Of a stretch of DNA of 64,000 bases, positions 44,588 to 53,038 are shown piece by piece; position 1 is the stretch's first letter; every line of letters starts with the position of its first letter. Made by a program: the position numbers and the translations under genes. The stretch comes from Actinobacteria bacterium UBA2279 (lineage in GTDB: Bacteria; Actinomycetota; Coriobacteriia; Anaerosomatales; Anaerosomataceae), in NCBI GenBank assembly GCA_002347365.1, contig DDWT01000012.1:60557-124556 (forward strand). The letters are read 5' to 3'. The notes under the pieces are model-generated. The model saw nothing but the letters and a program-made list of their open reading frames with translations. It had not been told where the DNA came from and searched no databases.

Positions 44588-45370
44588 CTACCACAGACGA
44601 TAGACACCATCTCTGCACTCCACGTGCACCGGAATCCCGAACAGCGCCGATAGACGGCTGTCCGTCAGAACGGCGGCCTTCGGCCCGTCGGCGAACACGC
44701 GGCCGTCCTTCAGCATGATCACGCGATCGACTTCCGGGACGATGTCATCGATGTGGTGCGTGACCAGCAGCAACCCCCGACTCGCCTGCAGCAGTGCGCT
44801 GAGTGTCCGGAGAAAGTGGTAGGTCGCGCTGGCATCGAGCCCGTCACAGGGCTCGTCCAGCACGAGCACGGGGGGATCGAACACGAGCGCGCGGGCGATC
44901 AGTGCCCGGCGGGCTTCGCCCGTGGACAGCACGTTCATCATGCCTTCCGAGAGGTGTGAGATCTCGAGCTCGGCCATGAGCGAGGCGCCACGGTCCCGCA
45001 TGGCCGGCGTGATGTCGCGCGGGCGGTAGAGTCCGATCGAGCCGAAGTAACCCGACAGTACGGCATCAGACACGGTGATGCGGCGGTCGTACGCCTCTTG
45101 AAGGTCATCCGACACGATGCCGAAGAGCCGGCGCGCCTCGAAGAGGTCCCATCGGCTCCTGCCCTGCAGAAGCACTGCCGGAGGCTCACCTGCCAAAGGA
45201 AGCACGTCGCGTGTAAGCAGCTTTATGAGTGTCGACTTTCCTGAGCCATTCGGGCCGAGAATGGCGACCCGCTCACGCTCATGTACCGTGAGCTCCCGGA
45301 TATCCAGGATGGTCCTGCCATCCCGGACGACCCTTGCGTCATTCAGCTGGAGTAACGCGTTCGTTGTCAT
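44588..45370 (-). CDS. Stand-alone ABC ATPase (YlmA/ModF-like)
   Basis: The 260-residue ATPase has GPNGSGKST, signature LSTGEARRALIARAL (where Gly-Gln is replaced by Gly-Glu), LVLDEPCDGLD and THH. No permease is adjacent. The LSTGE signature resembles ModF and YlmA proteins, which are not known to transport. The role is unknown. Confidence 0.86.
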   Translation of the reverse strand: MTTNALLQLNDARVVRDGRTILDIRELTVHERERVAILGPNGSGKSTLIKLLTRDVLPLAGEPPAVLLQGRSRWDLFEARRLFGIVSDDLQEAYDRRITVSDAVLSGYFGSIGLYRPRDITPAMRDRGASLMAELEISHLSEGMMNVLSTGEARRALIARALVFDPPVLVLDEPCDGLDASATYHFLRTLSALLQASRGLLLVTHHIDDIVPEVDRVIMLKDGRVFADGPKAAVLTDSRLSALFGIPVHVECRDGVYRLW

Positions 45371-45475
45371 GCGTGCATGGTAGCCGACCGCGAAGTCCGT
45401 TGCACGAACGGAAGGTGCGCGTACATGGGTACCTACTCGGTAGATGTTCCCAAGCCCCGGAAAGGGGGGAGTGCG

Positions 45476-45712
45476 ATGTCAGACCGTATAGCGACAGCTG
45501 TCGTTGGCTTTCTGGTTGGCGCCGTGGTAGGCGCTTTAGTGGCGCTGTTCTTTGCGCCCATGCCCGGCAAGGAGTTGCAGGTGCGCGTACGCAAGGAAGC
45601 CGAGGTTGACTGGCAGAAAGCTCGTGCCGAGTACTACAAGAGTGTCAACGAGGTCCAGAAGGCTTTCGATGGCCTCAAAGGACAGATCGCGTCCCTCACG
45701 GGTCGCGCCTGA
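45476..45712 (+). CDS. YtxH-like small membrane protein
   Basis: The 78-residue protein has a Gly/Ala-rich membrane helix (VVGFLVGAVVGALVALFFAPMPGKEL), then a basic and acidic helix, the YtxH arrangement. AAAGGGGGGAG precedes ATG 45476. Such proteins are stress-linked, function unknown. Confidence 0.78.
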   Translation: MSDRIATAVVGFLVGAVVGALVALFFAPMPGKELQVRVRKEAEVDWQKARAEYYKSVNEVQKAFDGLKGQIASLTGRA

Positions 45713-45726
45713 TTCTGATTCGCGAC

Positions 45727-45754
45727 GACGCCGGCCTCAGATGAGGCCGGCGTC
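45727..45754. terminator. Bidirectional hairpin between YtxH and the convergent zinc-ribbon gene
   Basis: GACGCCGGCCTC, AGAT, GAGGCCGGCGTC form a perfect 12-bp stem. The stop of the minus-strand gene (45739-45737) lies inside it. There is no U-tract on either side. Confidence 0.6.
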
Positions 45755-46387
45755 GATGAATGCCTGCCTGGTGGCGTTGCTGCTGCCGCCGGAGAGTTCA
45801 AGGACGTACTTCTGGTCGGCGGTCTTGATCACGACCTTGTCGGGGGTGCTGGGCGTATCTGCGTCGCCCACCATGCCCGCCTTATACTTCACCTTCTGGA
45901 TGGCGGCTATGGCCAGCGCCCAATTGCCGGCCGTCTCGGCAAGTACCTCGTCCGGCGTCATCGCAAGGTAGCGGTCGGCGTAGTTGAATCCGGCCGAGAT
46001 CTGCGCGCCCCACTGTTTGAAGAAGCCCCCGCCTTCTGCCTTGGCGTTGTCCCGTGCCTGCATCACGTTCTGCTTGAGCATCTCCGACGTGGTCTGAGCG
46101 AACAACACCCGGTAGTTCGTCATGACGAGCGTATACTGCACGCGCTTGATCAAGCCCGCCTTCATGCTCAAACCGGCCGCTGCCGAGATGATTCGCTCGA
46201 CGTTCGGGTCCGCCATTGAGACACCCTGTGCCGGTGCAGTGGCTACCGGTGGCGCTACTGAGGGAACCGGTTGCGGTGCAGTGGGTGTCGCCGCGGCGAG
46301 TTTCGCGCCGCAGCCGGTGCAGAATGCAGCTCCAGGCTGTATGGGTGCTCCACATGAGGTGCAGAAGCGTGGCTGTACGGACTCCAT
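45737..46387 (-). CDS. Zinc-ribbon protein with PH-like C-terminal domain
   Basis: The 216-residue protein starts with a zinc ribbon (CTSCGAPIQPGAAFCTGCG), then a Pro/Ala/Thr linker, then about 145 residues with YTLVMTNYRVLFAQTT, which resembles PH-like or YokE domains. GGGGGGG precedes ATG 46387. No membrane helix is seen. It faces the YtxH gene and ends inside the shared hairpin. Confidence 0.75.
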   Translation of the reverse strand: MESVQPRFCTSCGAPIQPGAAFCTGCGAKLAAATPTAPQPVPSVAPPVATAPAQGVSMADPNVERIISAAAGLSMKAGLIKRVQYTLVMTNYRVLFAQTTSEMLKQNVMQARDNAKAEGGGFFKQWGAQISAGFNYADRYLAMTPDEVLAETAGNWALAIAAIQKVKYKAGMVGDADTPSTPDKVVIKTADQKYVLELSGGSSNATRQAFIDAGLI

Positions 46388-46510
46388 GGCCCCCCCCTTT
46401 TGCTCCGAATGGCATTTACCACATGAGTGTAGCGGAAGCACGAGTTCTCCAGGACGAGACCACCCCCTCGGGCAGTGGCGCCTTGTGCGACGGGAGTACC
46501 GGATCTCTCG

Positions 46511-48439
46511 CTACAACTCGGGGTGCGACAGCGGGAGGACGAGCGTGAAGGTGGAGCCTTCACCGGGAGTGCTGTGCGCGAGTACCTCGCCTCCGAACGC
46601 GCGAGCGAGACGCCGTGAGAGAGGAAGCCCCAGGCCGGTTCCTTCGGGCTTGCCGCCATCCCGGCCCGCCACCTGGATGAACTCGTCAAAGACCTGCTCC
46701 AACTGCGCCTTGTCCAGTCCCAGTCCTGTGTCAGTGACCCTGACGTAGGCGGTGGCGGAAGCATCGCAGTCAAGCGAGATAGCGATGCCTCCGGATGTCG
46801 TGAACTTGACCGCATTGCCGATCAGATTGTTGAGTACCTGTCGTACGCGCACTGGATCGACACATGCCAGGCATGATCCGCAAGGGCGGCCGCACTCCAT
46901 GAATGAGACCTTGAGCGACTTGGCATCTGCAAGTGGTCTGAGGTTCTCGAGCGACTCTTTGACGAGCGTGGGCAGGTCCGTGTCTTGAAGTGTCAGCTCC
47001 ATCTTGCCCACGTCCACGCGTGCAAGGTCGAGAATGTCGTTGACGATGGAGAGAAGATGTCCGCCTGAGTCGCGGATCATCTGGAGCTGCCGGCGCTGCT
47101 CATCGTCAAGGTCGCCCGCCAGGCCGCTGAGCAGGATGTCGGAGAACCCGATGATGGAGTTGAGCGGTGTGCGCAGTTCGTGACTCACGTTGGCGAGGAA
47201 CTCGCCTTTCGCGGCGTTCGCCTGTTCCAACTCCCTGGTCCGGCGACGAACCTCCTCTTCAAGCAGTTCGGCCTGCTCGCGCTGGTTCAGCTCGACGCGG
47301 CGCCGGTCGGTGACATCCCTAAGAACGCAATGGGTCTGAAGAAACGAGCCATCGTCAGCCCGCGCGATGATGCCGTCGAACTCGGTGATGATCTCCGCGC
47401 CATCAGGTTTGCGAAGGCGCCACTCGATGTCGTGAACCTCTCCGTTGTGCTTGAATCGCTCGGTGAAATCGGTGACGACATCAGGCGAGAGGATTTCCGA
47501 GAACGGGCGGCCGATCACCGATTGCTTGTCGAATCCAGTCACCTGCTCCCAGGCCTTGTTGACGGTCAGGAAGTTGCCGTCTTCGTCGAGCGACTGATAG
47601 GGCACAGGTGCAAGCTCGTAGAGTCGTTCGTAGTAGTCGGCTTTGGCGCGGACTCGCTCCTCCGAGAGTTTGAGTTCGCGGAACAGGCTGTGAAGGGGGC
47701 GTCGGACGGAGACTTCGACGATTGCCAGGTAGAGTGCCTGGAAGGCGACGATCTGCAGGAGGTGCCCGGCGATGTTGTACACCCCCGCCAACTCTGTGCC
47801 GTAAAGGGTGAATGCAAACTCGGCGAGCATCAGCAGACCGAGTGACGAGAGGAGCGGCATGAGCGTTTCCCGGTCGTACAGCGATGGTCTGCGGATGACC
47901 AGAGCAATGCTCACCGCGAACGCAGCTATGATCACGTACTCGCCGATTATCTTGAACGTGGTCAGGCCGGTCACATTATCGAAGGCAACGGGGAATACGG
48001 GCCACACCGACACCGAGGCGAGCAGGCCTCCGGTCACGATGGCAGCAATGATCGCAACAGTGCCGGGGCGCACTTTGCGTCCGGCAGAGAGCACGGCGGC
48101 GAGGAACGTGGCCGACAAGAGGAAGCGGGCGATCATCCACAACTGTGTCGTCAGGTTGGGCAGCAGTCGATCCGGGAAGACGCCCAGGCCCTTGTAGGCC
48201 AGCATGTGAAGCAGCAAGACGAGGGCGATGAAGGGTGCCGAGTATCCGAAGACGACGAACAGGCCGCTGGATTCCAGCGATTCTCGAGCGGCGAACGCGA
48301 GTGCGAAGATGACCAGCAAAACGGCCACCGCGACTACCTCGGCGATGCTGTGGAATAGGAGGAAGTTGAACTGGCTGAGGGGCACGAGAACGACCGTCAG
48401 GGCAAGAGCCGTTCCCCAGGTCAGAGTCAGTTGTCGCAT
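46511..48439 (-). CDS. MASE3-PAS sensor histidine kinase with an inserted four-cysteine cluster
   Basis: The 642-residue kinase starts with a MASE3 membrane sensor (seven or eight helices; FHSIAEVVAVAVLLVIFALAF, YKGLGVFP, TTQLWMIARFLL). A PAS domain lies at about residues 265-385, then HisKA with SHELRTPLN (His420) and an ATPase domain with NNLIGNAVKFT, DTGLGL and EGTGLGLPLSRRL. Between HisKA and the N box the sequence is ECGRPCGSCLACVD, giving cysteines 516, 520, 523 and 526. Such a set could hold a metal or an iron-sulfur cluster and is not in the other two kinases of this window. GGAGGAAGC precedes ATG 48439. It is divergent from the receiver protein at 48649, the likely partner. Confidence 0.88.
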   Translation of the reverse strand: MRQLTLTWGTALALTVVLVPLSQFNFLLFHSIAEVVAVAVLLVIFALAFAARESLESSGLFVVFGYSAPFIALVLLLHMLAYKGLGVFPDRLLPNLTTQLWMIARFLLSATFLAAVLSAGRKVRPGTVAIIAAIVTGGLLASVSVWPVFPVAFDNVTGLTTFKIIGEYVIIAAFAVSIALVIRRPSLYDRETLMPLLSSLGLLMLAEFAFTLYGTELAGVYNIAGHLLQIVAFQALYLAIVEVSVRRPLHSLFRELKLSEERVRAKADYYERLYELAPVPYQSLDEDGNFLTVNKAWEQVTGFDKQSVIGRPFSEILSPDVVTDFTERFKHNGEVHDIEWRLRKPDGAEIITEFDGIIARADDGSFLQTHCVLRDVTDRRRVELNQREQAELLEEEVRRRTRELEQANAAKGEFLANVSHELRTPLNSIIGFSDILLSGLAGDLDDEQRRQLQMIRDSGGHLLSIVNDILDLARVDVGKMELTLQDTDLPTLVKESLENLRPLADAKSLKVSFMECGRPCGSCLACVDPVRVRQVLNNLIGNAVKFTTSGGIAISLDCDASATAYVRVTDTGLGLDKAQLEQVFDEFIQVAGRDGGKPEGTGLGLPLSRRLARAFGGEVLAHSTPGEGSTFTLVLPLSHPEL

Positions 48440-48648
48440 GCTTCCTCCGGCTCGCGGGTAGCTCGCTACGGGCAGCATAGCACTCTCGTCAGATCCAGCC
48501 CGATCCGTTCGTCGGTGAACGAGTCTCTCGCTGAAGCCCCCCGTCGTTCGTCCCAGGCTTTGCCTCGAAGCCCGTCAGGGTACATAGTACTAGGTGATCG
48601 ATCAAGGCATGCCGTCGCCTGGGCGGCTGGCCCGAGGAGCTGGACTGC

Positions 48649-49023
48649 ATGGCTGAGAAGATCCTACTGGTGGAAGACAACCCGCAGAACAGGTACTTGG
48701 TGGCGTTCCTTCTGGAGAAGAACGGCTATGAAGTCATCTCTGCAGAGGACGGCGAGGAAGCTCTTGCCGTTGTTGAAGAGCATCGCCCGGACCTGATTCT
48801 CATGGATGTACAGTTGCCCAAGCTAGACGGCTATGAGGCGACTCGACGCATCAAGGCTGATGAGCGCTTCACCAATATCCCGCTCGTCGCGTTGACGGCT
48901 CATTCCATGAAGGGCGATCGGGGCAAGGCGTTGGCGGCCGGGTGTGATGACTACATCACAAAGCCGGTAGATGCCGAGGGTCTTCTCTCACGTATCAAGG
49001 AGCTTCTGGCTGCGCGCGCGTGA
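48649..49023 (+). CDS. Single-domain response regulator (CheY/DivK-like)
   Basis: The 124-residue receiver has LLVEDNPQN, phospho-acceptor Asp53 in LILMDVQLP, Thr in ALTAHS and Lys in YITKPVD. It has no output domain. Its divergent position relative to the MASE3 kinase suggests they form a pair. Confidence 0.92.
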   Translation: MAEKILLVEDNPQNRYLVAFLLEKNGYEVISAEDGEEALAVVEEHRPDLILMDVQLPKLDGYEATRRIKADERFTNIPLVALTAHSMKGDRGKALAAGCDDYITKPVDAEGLLSRIKELLAARA

Positions 49024-49050
49024 GCGCGTGCACCACCTCACGCTTCGGCA

Positions 49051-49056
49051 TATACT
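49051..49056 (+). promoter_or_regulatory. -10 element of the SRP RNA gene
   Basis: TATACT lies 14 nt before the RNA. The -35 region is weak (GTGCAC at 49028-49033 at 17 bp). Confidence 0.45.
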
Positions 49057-49070
49057 GGTCATCCACGCTC

Positions 49071-49181
49071 CGATGTTGGCGTCCGGGTCCGGGCGGCGGT
49101 ATGTCGTGAACCTGGTCAGATCCGGAAGGAAGCAGCCATAAGCGGCCTCTGCCGGGTGTCCGGATCCGGTCGCGAACATCG
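49071..49181 (+). ncRNA. ffs: Signal recognition particle RNA, small bacterial type
   Basis: The core GGTCAGATCCGGAAGGAAGC, then AGCCATAAGCGGCC and TGCCGGGTG, is the conserved domain IV that binds Ffh. The ends CGATGTT and AACATCG pair. At about 111 nt it is the short type found in most bacteria. It directs ribosomes making membrane proteins to the membrane with Ffh and FtsY. The next gene is dnaX, a common neighbour. Confidence 0.93.
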
Positions 49182-49188
49182 CAGCAGA

Positions 49189-49217
49189 AGGGCCGGACCG
49201 CGTGTCGGTTCGGCCCT
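49189..49217 (+). terminator. Hairpin after the SRP RNA
   Basis: AGGGCCGGACC pairs with GGTTCGGCCCT across 7 nt. GTATACT follows, so the U-tract is poor. Confidence 0.6.
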
Positions 49218-49273
49218 GTATACTTCTGTGGGTGGCACGCGCGTCCGCGGCACTGTCTTGGAAGGTCCCACAC

Positions 49274-51022
49274 ATGGCACATCAATCCTGGTATCGAACG
49301 TACCGTCCTCAGCGCTTCGATGAGGTAGTAGGGCAGTCTCACATCGAGCGAACGCTTCGCAATGCCGTCGAGGACGACGGTGTCGCTCATGCGTATCTGT
49401 TCACGGGGCCGCGGGGTACCGGCAAGACGACGACGGCGCGGATCTTGGCCAAAGCCCTCGATTGCGAGAAGGGCCCGACGGGAGAACCCGACGACACATG
49501 CGAGGATTGTCGGCTGATCGCCGAGGGGCGTCATCCCGATGTCTATGAACTCGACGCAGCGTCTCGGACCGGTGTGGACGCAGTTCGCGAGGAGATCATC
49601 TCGCGTGTGAACTACGCGCCCACACGACGCACCTGGAAGGTCTACATCATCGATGAGGTCCACATGCTTTCGACCTCAGCGTTCAACGCATTGCTCAAGA
49701 CGCTGGAAGAGCCGCCAGCGCATACCGTTTTCATCCTGTGCACGACCCATCCACACAAAGTGCCCGAGACGATCCACTCGCGATGCCAGCGGTTCGACTT
49801 CCACCGGCTGAGCGTGGAAGACATCGTTTCTCGGTTGCGACACATCGCGGATGCCGAAGGAGTGCAGGTCGTCGATGCGGCACTCACCCTCATTGCCAAG
49901 CATGCTCTCGGCGGCATGCGTGATGCGATCACGACACTCGAGCAGTTGGCCTCGTTCACCTCGGGCAACATCGCCTTGAGCGACGTCGAGGGACTCCTCG
50001 GAGAAGTGGATGACGATCTCCTGTTCGAGGTTGCGGATCTGGTGCTGAGACGAGACGTTGCCGGATCCTTCCGGTTCGTGGCTCGCCTGTCTGAAGCCGG
50101 CGTGGATATGACCGAGTTCGTGAAGGGCATGGTGCAGCACTTCCGTGACCTGTTCGTCGTGTCGGCTGTCGGCGAGTCCGGTGGGGCTGTCGATGTGACG
50201 TCATCGGCCTTGACCCGGCTCGAGGGTCAGGCGACGGCCTTCGGTGGCGATCGTCTCGCGCATCTGCTCGACGTGCTCGCGCGGCTGTCTGCTGAGCTGC
50301 GATGGACCGCCGATCAGCGACTTGCGGTCGAGGTGGCATTGACGCGCATGGCACGACCTGAGACCGATCTGTCGCTGGAGTCATTGGCCGAGCGCATAGC
50401 GGCGCTGGAAGCATCCGCTCCTCTCCCGAACACGCAGATGACCACACACGTGCCGGACACCGGGGCCGTCTCCGACCGGGCACCAGTCACGCAATCTGCG
50501 ATGCCCGAGGACACACTGGTCGCCGAGGCCGCCGCTGCTCCCGCACCCGTTCCGGTCGCGCCGTCTGTCACTGTCTCTGCGGGCGGAGCGCTGGACGCAG
50601 CGGCCGTCAAGCGTGCGTGGCCCGCAGTCCAAGCCGAGTTCAAGAAGCTGAAGCCCTCCCGGTCCCACCTTTTCGACGGTAGCGAGGCCGAGGTCGAGGG
50701 TGATCTTATGGTCATCGAGTTCCCCGCAGGTCAGGACTTCTCGCTGCAGATCGCACGCACTCCTGAGACGATGCAGCTTCTGAAGAAGAGCATCGCCGTC
50801 GTACTGCGAGTCGACCCACCCCTGGAGCTGCGCCTTGGTCGCTCCGGAAGCTCGGGGCCGCGCCCGCATACTCCCGCACCCTCACCGGACGACACTGCAC
50901 CGCAGCTCGCCGATGAGACGGACTCCCGTCCCGTTCCTGCGCAGTCGGATGACGATGTCACCAGGCTCGTCATGGATGAACTGGGTGCCGAGGTCATAGT
51001 CGACCACGAATCTGAAAGCTGA
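49274..51022 (+). CDS. dnaX: DNA polymerase III subunits gamma/tau
   Basis: The 582-residue clamp-loader protein opens SWYRTYRPQRFDEVVGQ and has Walker A GPRGTGKTT, a zinc module with CEDC, and DEVHMLSTSAFNALLKTLEEPP. The C-terminal part (from about residue 360) is a variable Ala/Pro-rich tau region. GGAAGG precedes ATG 49274; the longer frame lies in the terminator. I see no slippery A-run for gamma production. Confidence 0.95.
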   Translation: MAHQSWYRTYRPQRFDEVVGQSHIERTLRNAVEDDGVAHAYLFTGPRGTGKTTTARILAKALDCEKGPTGEPDDTCEDCRLIAEGRHPDVYELDAASRTGVDAVREEIISRVNYAPTRRTWKVYIIDEVHMLSTSAFNALLKTLEEPPAHTVFILCTTHPHKVPETIHSRCQRFDFHRLSVEDIVSRLRHIADAEGVQVVDAALTLIAKHALGGMRDAITTLEQLASFTSGNIALSDVEGLLGEVDDDLLFEVADLVLRRDVAGSFRFVARLSEAGVDMTEFVKGMVQHFRDLFVVSAVGESGGAVDVTSSALTRLEGQATAFGGDRLAHLLDVLARLSAELRWTADQRLAVEVALTRMARPETDLSLESLAERIAALEASAPLPNTQMTTHVPDTGAVSDRAPVTQSAMPEDTLVAEAAAAPAPVPVAPSVTVSAGGALDAAAVKRAWPAVQAEFKKLKPSRSHLFDGSEAEVEGDLMVIEFPAGQDFSLQIARTPETMQLLKKSIAVVLRVDPPLELRLGRSGSSGPRPHTPAPSPDDTAPQLADETDSRPVPAQSDDDVTRLVMDELGAEVIVDHESES

Positions 51023-51051
51023 TAGCGGCAGGACTACCTGAGAGGAGCACG

Positions 51052-51369
51052 ATGAAGCCCAACAACATGGCGAACATGATGAAGCAGGCCCAGAAGATGC
51101 AGGCCGACATGGCTCGCGTTCAAGATGAACTCAAGTTCGAGCGCGTCGAGGCCTCGGTTGGCGGCGGCGCGGTCAAGGTCGTCATGACCGGCGAGCTCGT
51201 TGTTGAATCCGTCACCATCGATCCCGCAGCCCTGGACCCCGATGATGTCTCGATGCTCGAGGACCTCGTGACCGCCGCAGTGAACGAGGCGGTCCGTCAG
51301 ACCCAGGAAGTCACGCAGCGCAAGATGGCCGCTGTGACCGGCGGACTGGGCATTCCCGGTCTGATGTAG
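51052..51369 (+). CDS. YbaB/EbfC nucleoid-associated protein
   Basis: The 105-residue protein has the YbaB pattern: MKQAQKMQADMARVQDEL, then VVMTGELVVESV and a MLEDLVTAAVNEA helix. It binds DNA as a dimer. It lies between dnaX and recR, the standard order, and recR starts at the next base. Confidence 0.95.
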   Translation: MKPNNMANMMKQAQKMQADMARVQDELKFERVEASVGGGAVKVVMTGELVVESVTIDPAALDPDDVSMLEDLVTAAVNEAVRQTQEVTQRKMAAVTGGLGIPGLM

Positions 51370-51969
51370 ATGCCATTCTACGCCGCACCCATAGCACGAC
51401 TTCTCGAGGAGCTGGAGCGACTGCCGGGCATCGGCCCCAAGAGCGCACAGCGGTTGGCGTTTCACATCCTGCGCTCCAACGACGAGGCTGCCGCGCGCCT
51501 CGCGGAGGCGATCGTGGACGTGAAGCGCTCGATCCACTTCTGCGCCACGTGCTTCAACTTCGCTGAACAGGAGCTGTGCGATATCTGCGCAGATCCGAAG
51601 CGAGATGCCACGTCGGTCTGTGTGGTCGAGGAGCCGCGCGACGTAGTCGCCATCGAACGAACCGGCGAGTTCCACGGTCTATACCATGTGCTGCAGGGAG
51701 CGATCTCACCCATCGATGGCATCGGTCCTGAGCAGCTACGGGTCAGAGAACTGATCGACCGGATCGGGGCCGGAGGGATCTCCGAACTCATCGTGGCCAC
51801 GGATCCCAATGTCGAGGGCGAAACGACGGCGCTCTATCTTGCGCGACTCGTCAAACCCCTCGGCGTACGCGTCACACGTATCGCATCAGGGCTGCCAGTG
51901 GGTGGCGACCTGGAGTACGCTGATGAGGTGACTCTCGGCAGGGCACTGGAAGCGCGACGTGAGATGTAG
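51370..51969 (+). CDS. recR: Recombination protein RecR
   Basis: The 199-residue protein has the RecR layout: LPGIGPKSAQRLAFHIL helix-hairpin-helix, zinc finger CATCFNFAEQELCDIC, and Toprim VVEEPRDVVAIERTGEFHGLYHVLQG. It loads RecA at gaps with RecFO. Confidence 0.96.
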   Translation: MPFYAAPIARLLEELERLPGIGPKSAQRLAFHILRSNDEAAARLAEAIVDVKRSIHFCATCFNFAEQELCDICADPKRDATSVCVVEEPRDVVAIERTGEFHGLYHVLQGAISPIDGIGPEQLRVRELIDRIGAGGISELIVATDPNVEGETTALYLARLVKPLGVRVTRIASGLPVGGDLEYADEVTLGRALEARREM

Positions 51970-52043
51970 CATATGTAAGTAATTGGCTACCGTTCACCGA
52001 TTCGTTGCATCCACTCACCGCTGCAGACGACCCCTCGCCCCCA

Positions 52044-52067
52044 GTCACACCCGTATCCTTGTGTGAC
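52044..52067. promoter_or_regulatory. Inverted repeat upstream of porG
   Basis: GTCACAC (52044-52050) and GTGTGAC (52061-52067) are separated by 10 nt, about 80 nt before porG. The gap 51970-52146 contains no gene. It may be an operator or an RNA hairpin. Confidence 0.4.
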
Positions 52068-52146
52068 CCACCGTCCCGTAGCACAGATGAGCCACCCGAA
52101 TACGTCCCGCGGACGGGTCACAACGATTCCGGAGGAGGGTGAGACC

Positions 52147-52722
52147 ATGCAGCAGCTGACGGAGATCCGTTGGCATGCGCGCGCCGGCCAGGGCGCCGTC
52201 ACCGCAGCGAAGCTCGTCGCGGAGACCGCACTGGAGCTCGACCAGTACATGCAGGCCATGCCTGAGTATGGTCCGGAGCGAATGGGCGCGCCGATCCAGG
52301 CGTTCACCCGCATCAGCTCCGTACCCATTGAGATCCACAACAACATCGAGCACCCCGACGTGGTCGTCGTGCTCGACGAGAGTCTGCTCTCGATCGTCGA
52401 TGTCACGAAGGGTCTCAAGGATGGCGGCGCCGTCATCGTCAACACGTGCTCGCCGGCCGCCGATGTCCGCAAACGACTCGGGCGCACGACCGGCCGGGTC
52501 GCATCCGTCGACGCTTCCGGCATCTCGCTGGACAAGCTCAAGCGGGATATGCCGAACACCCCGATGATCGGCGCGCTCGCGAAGGTCACGGGACTCTTCG
52601 AACTCGACGCTGTGCTCGGTCATCTCCAGAAGACGTTCGGCAAGAAGTTCGCCCAGGATGTCATCGACGCCAATGTCGCGTCGGTACGCTCCGCCTACGA
52701 GGAGGTGTCCATCGATGGCTAA
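52147..52722 (+). CDS. porG: Pyruvate:ferredoxin oxidoreductase, gamma subunit
   Basis: The 191-residue protein has the gamma-subunit start TEIRWHARAGQGAVTAAKLVAETA and EYGPERMGAPIQAF. It is one of four subunits of an enzyme that oxidises pyruvate to acetyl-CoA and CO2 with ferredoxin. GGAGGAGGG precedes ATG 52147. It overlaps porD by 8 nt. A related 2-oxoacid could be the substrate. Confidence 0.9.
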   Translation: MQQLTEIRWHARAGQGAVTAAKLVAETALELDQYMQAMPEYGPERMGAPIQAFTRISSVPIEIHNNIEHPDVVVVLDESLLSIVDVTKGLKDGGAVIVNTCSPAADVRKRLGRTTGRVASVDASGISLDKLKRDMPNTPMIGALAKVTGLFELDAVLGHLQKTFGKKFAQDVIDANVASVRSAYEEVSIDG

Positions 52723-53038
52723 GTGGGACATCTCCCGCATCGACGAGTGGAAGGGTGACGACTTCCCGCTCGGCGCCTGCATCCCTGAGTCCGGCAACTC
52801 CCGTGACTATGTGACCGGCGGCTGGCGCAGCGAGCGCCCCGTCCGCGATGACGAGAAGTGCACGCAGTGCCTCATCTGCTGGATCATGTGCCCTGACTCC
52901 GCAGTCGTCGCTGTCGACGAGAAGGTCACCGACTTCAAGCTCGATCACTGCAAAGGCTGCGGCGTGTGTGCCAACGAGTGCCCGTCCGACGCCATCACCA
53001 TGGTGCCTGAGGGCTGCGAACTGCCGGAGGTGAAGTAG
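52715..53038 (+). CDS. porD: Pyruvate:ferredoxin oxidoreductase, delta subunit (2[4Fe-4S])
   Basis: The 107-residue protein has two cluster motifs, CTQCLICWIMCP and CKGCGVCANECP. It passes electrons from porAB to ferredoxin. GGAGGTG precedes ATG 52715. porA starts at the next base after the stop. Confidence 0.92.
   Translation: MAKWDISRIDEWKGDDFPLGACIPESGNSRDYVTGGWRSERPVRDDEKCTQCLICWIMCPDSAVVAVDEKVTDFKLDHCKGCGVCANECPSDAITMVPEGCELPEVK

Noticed and set aside
49274..51022. Programmed frameshift in dnaX to make gamma
   Set aside because: I found no A-rich slippery run with a stem downstream; the frame is open to the end.
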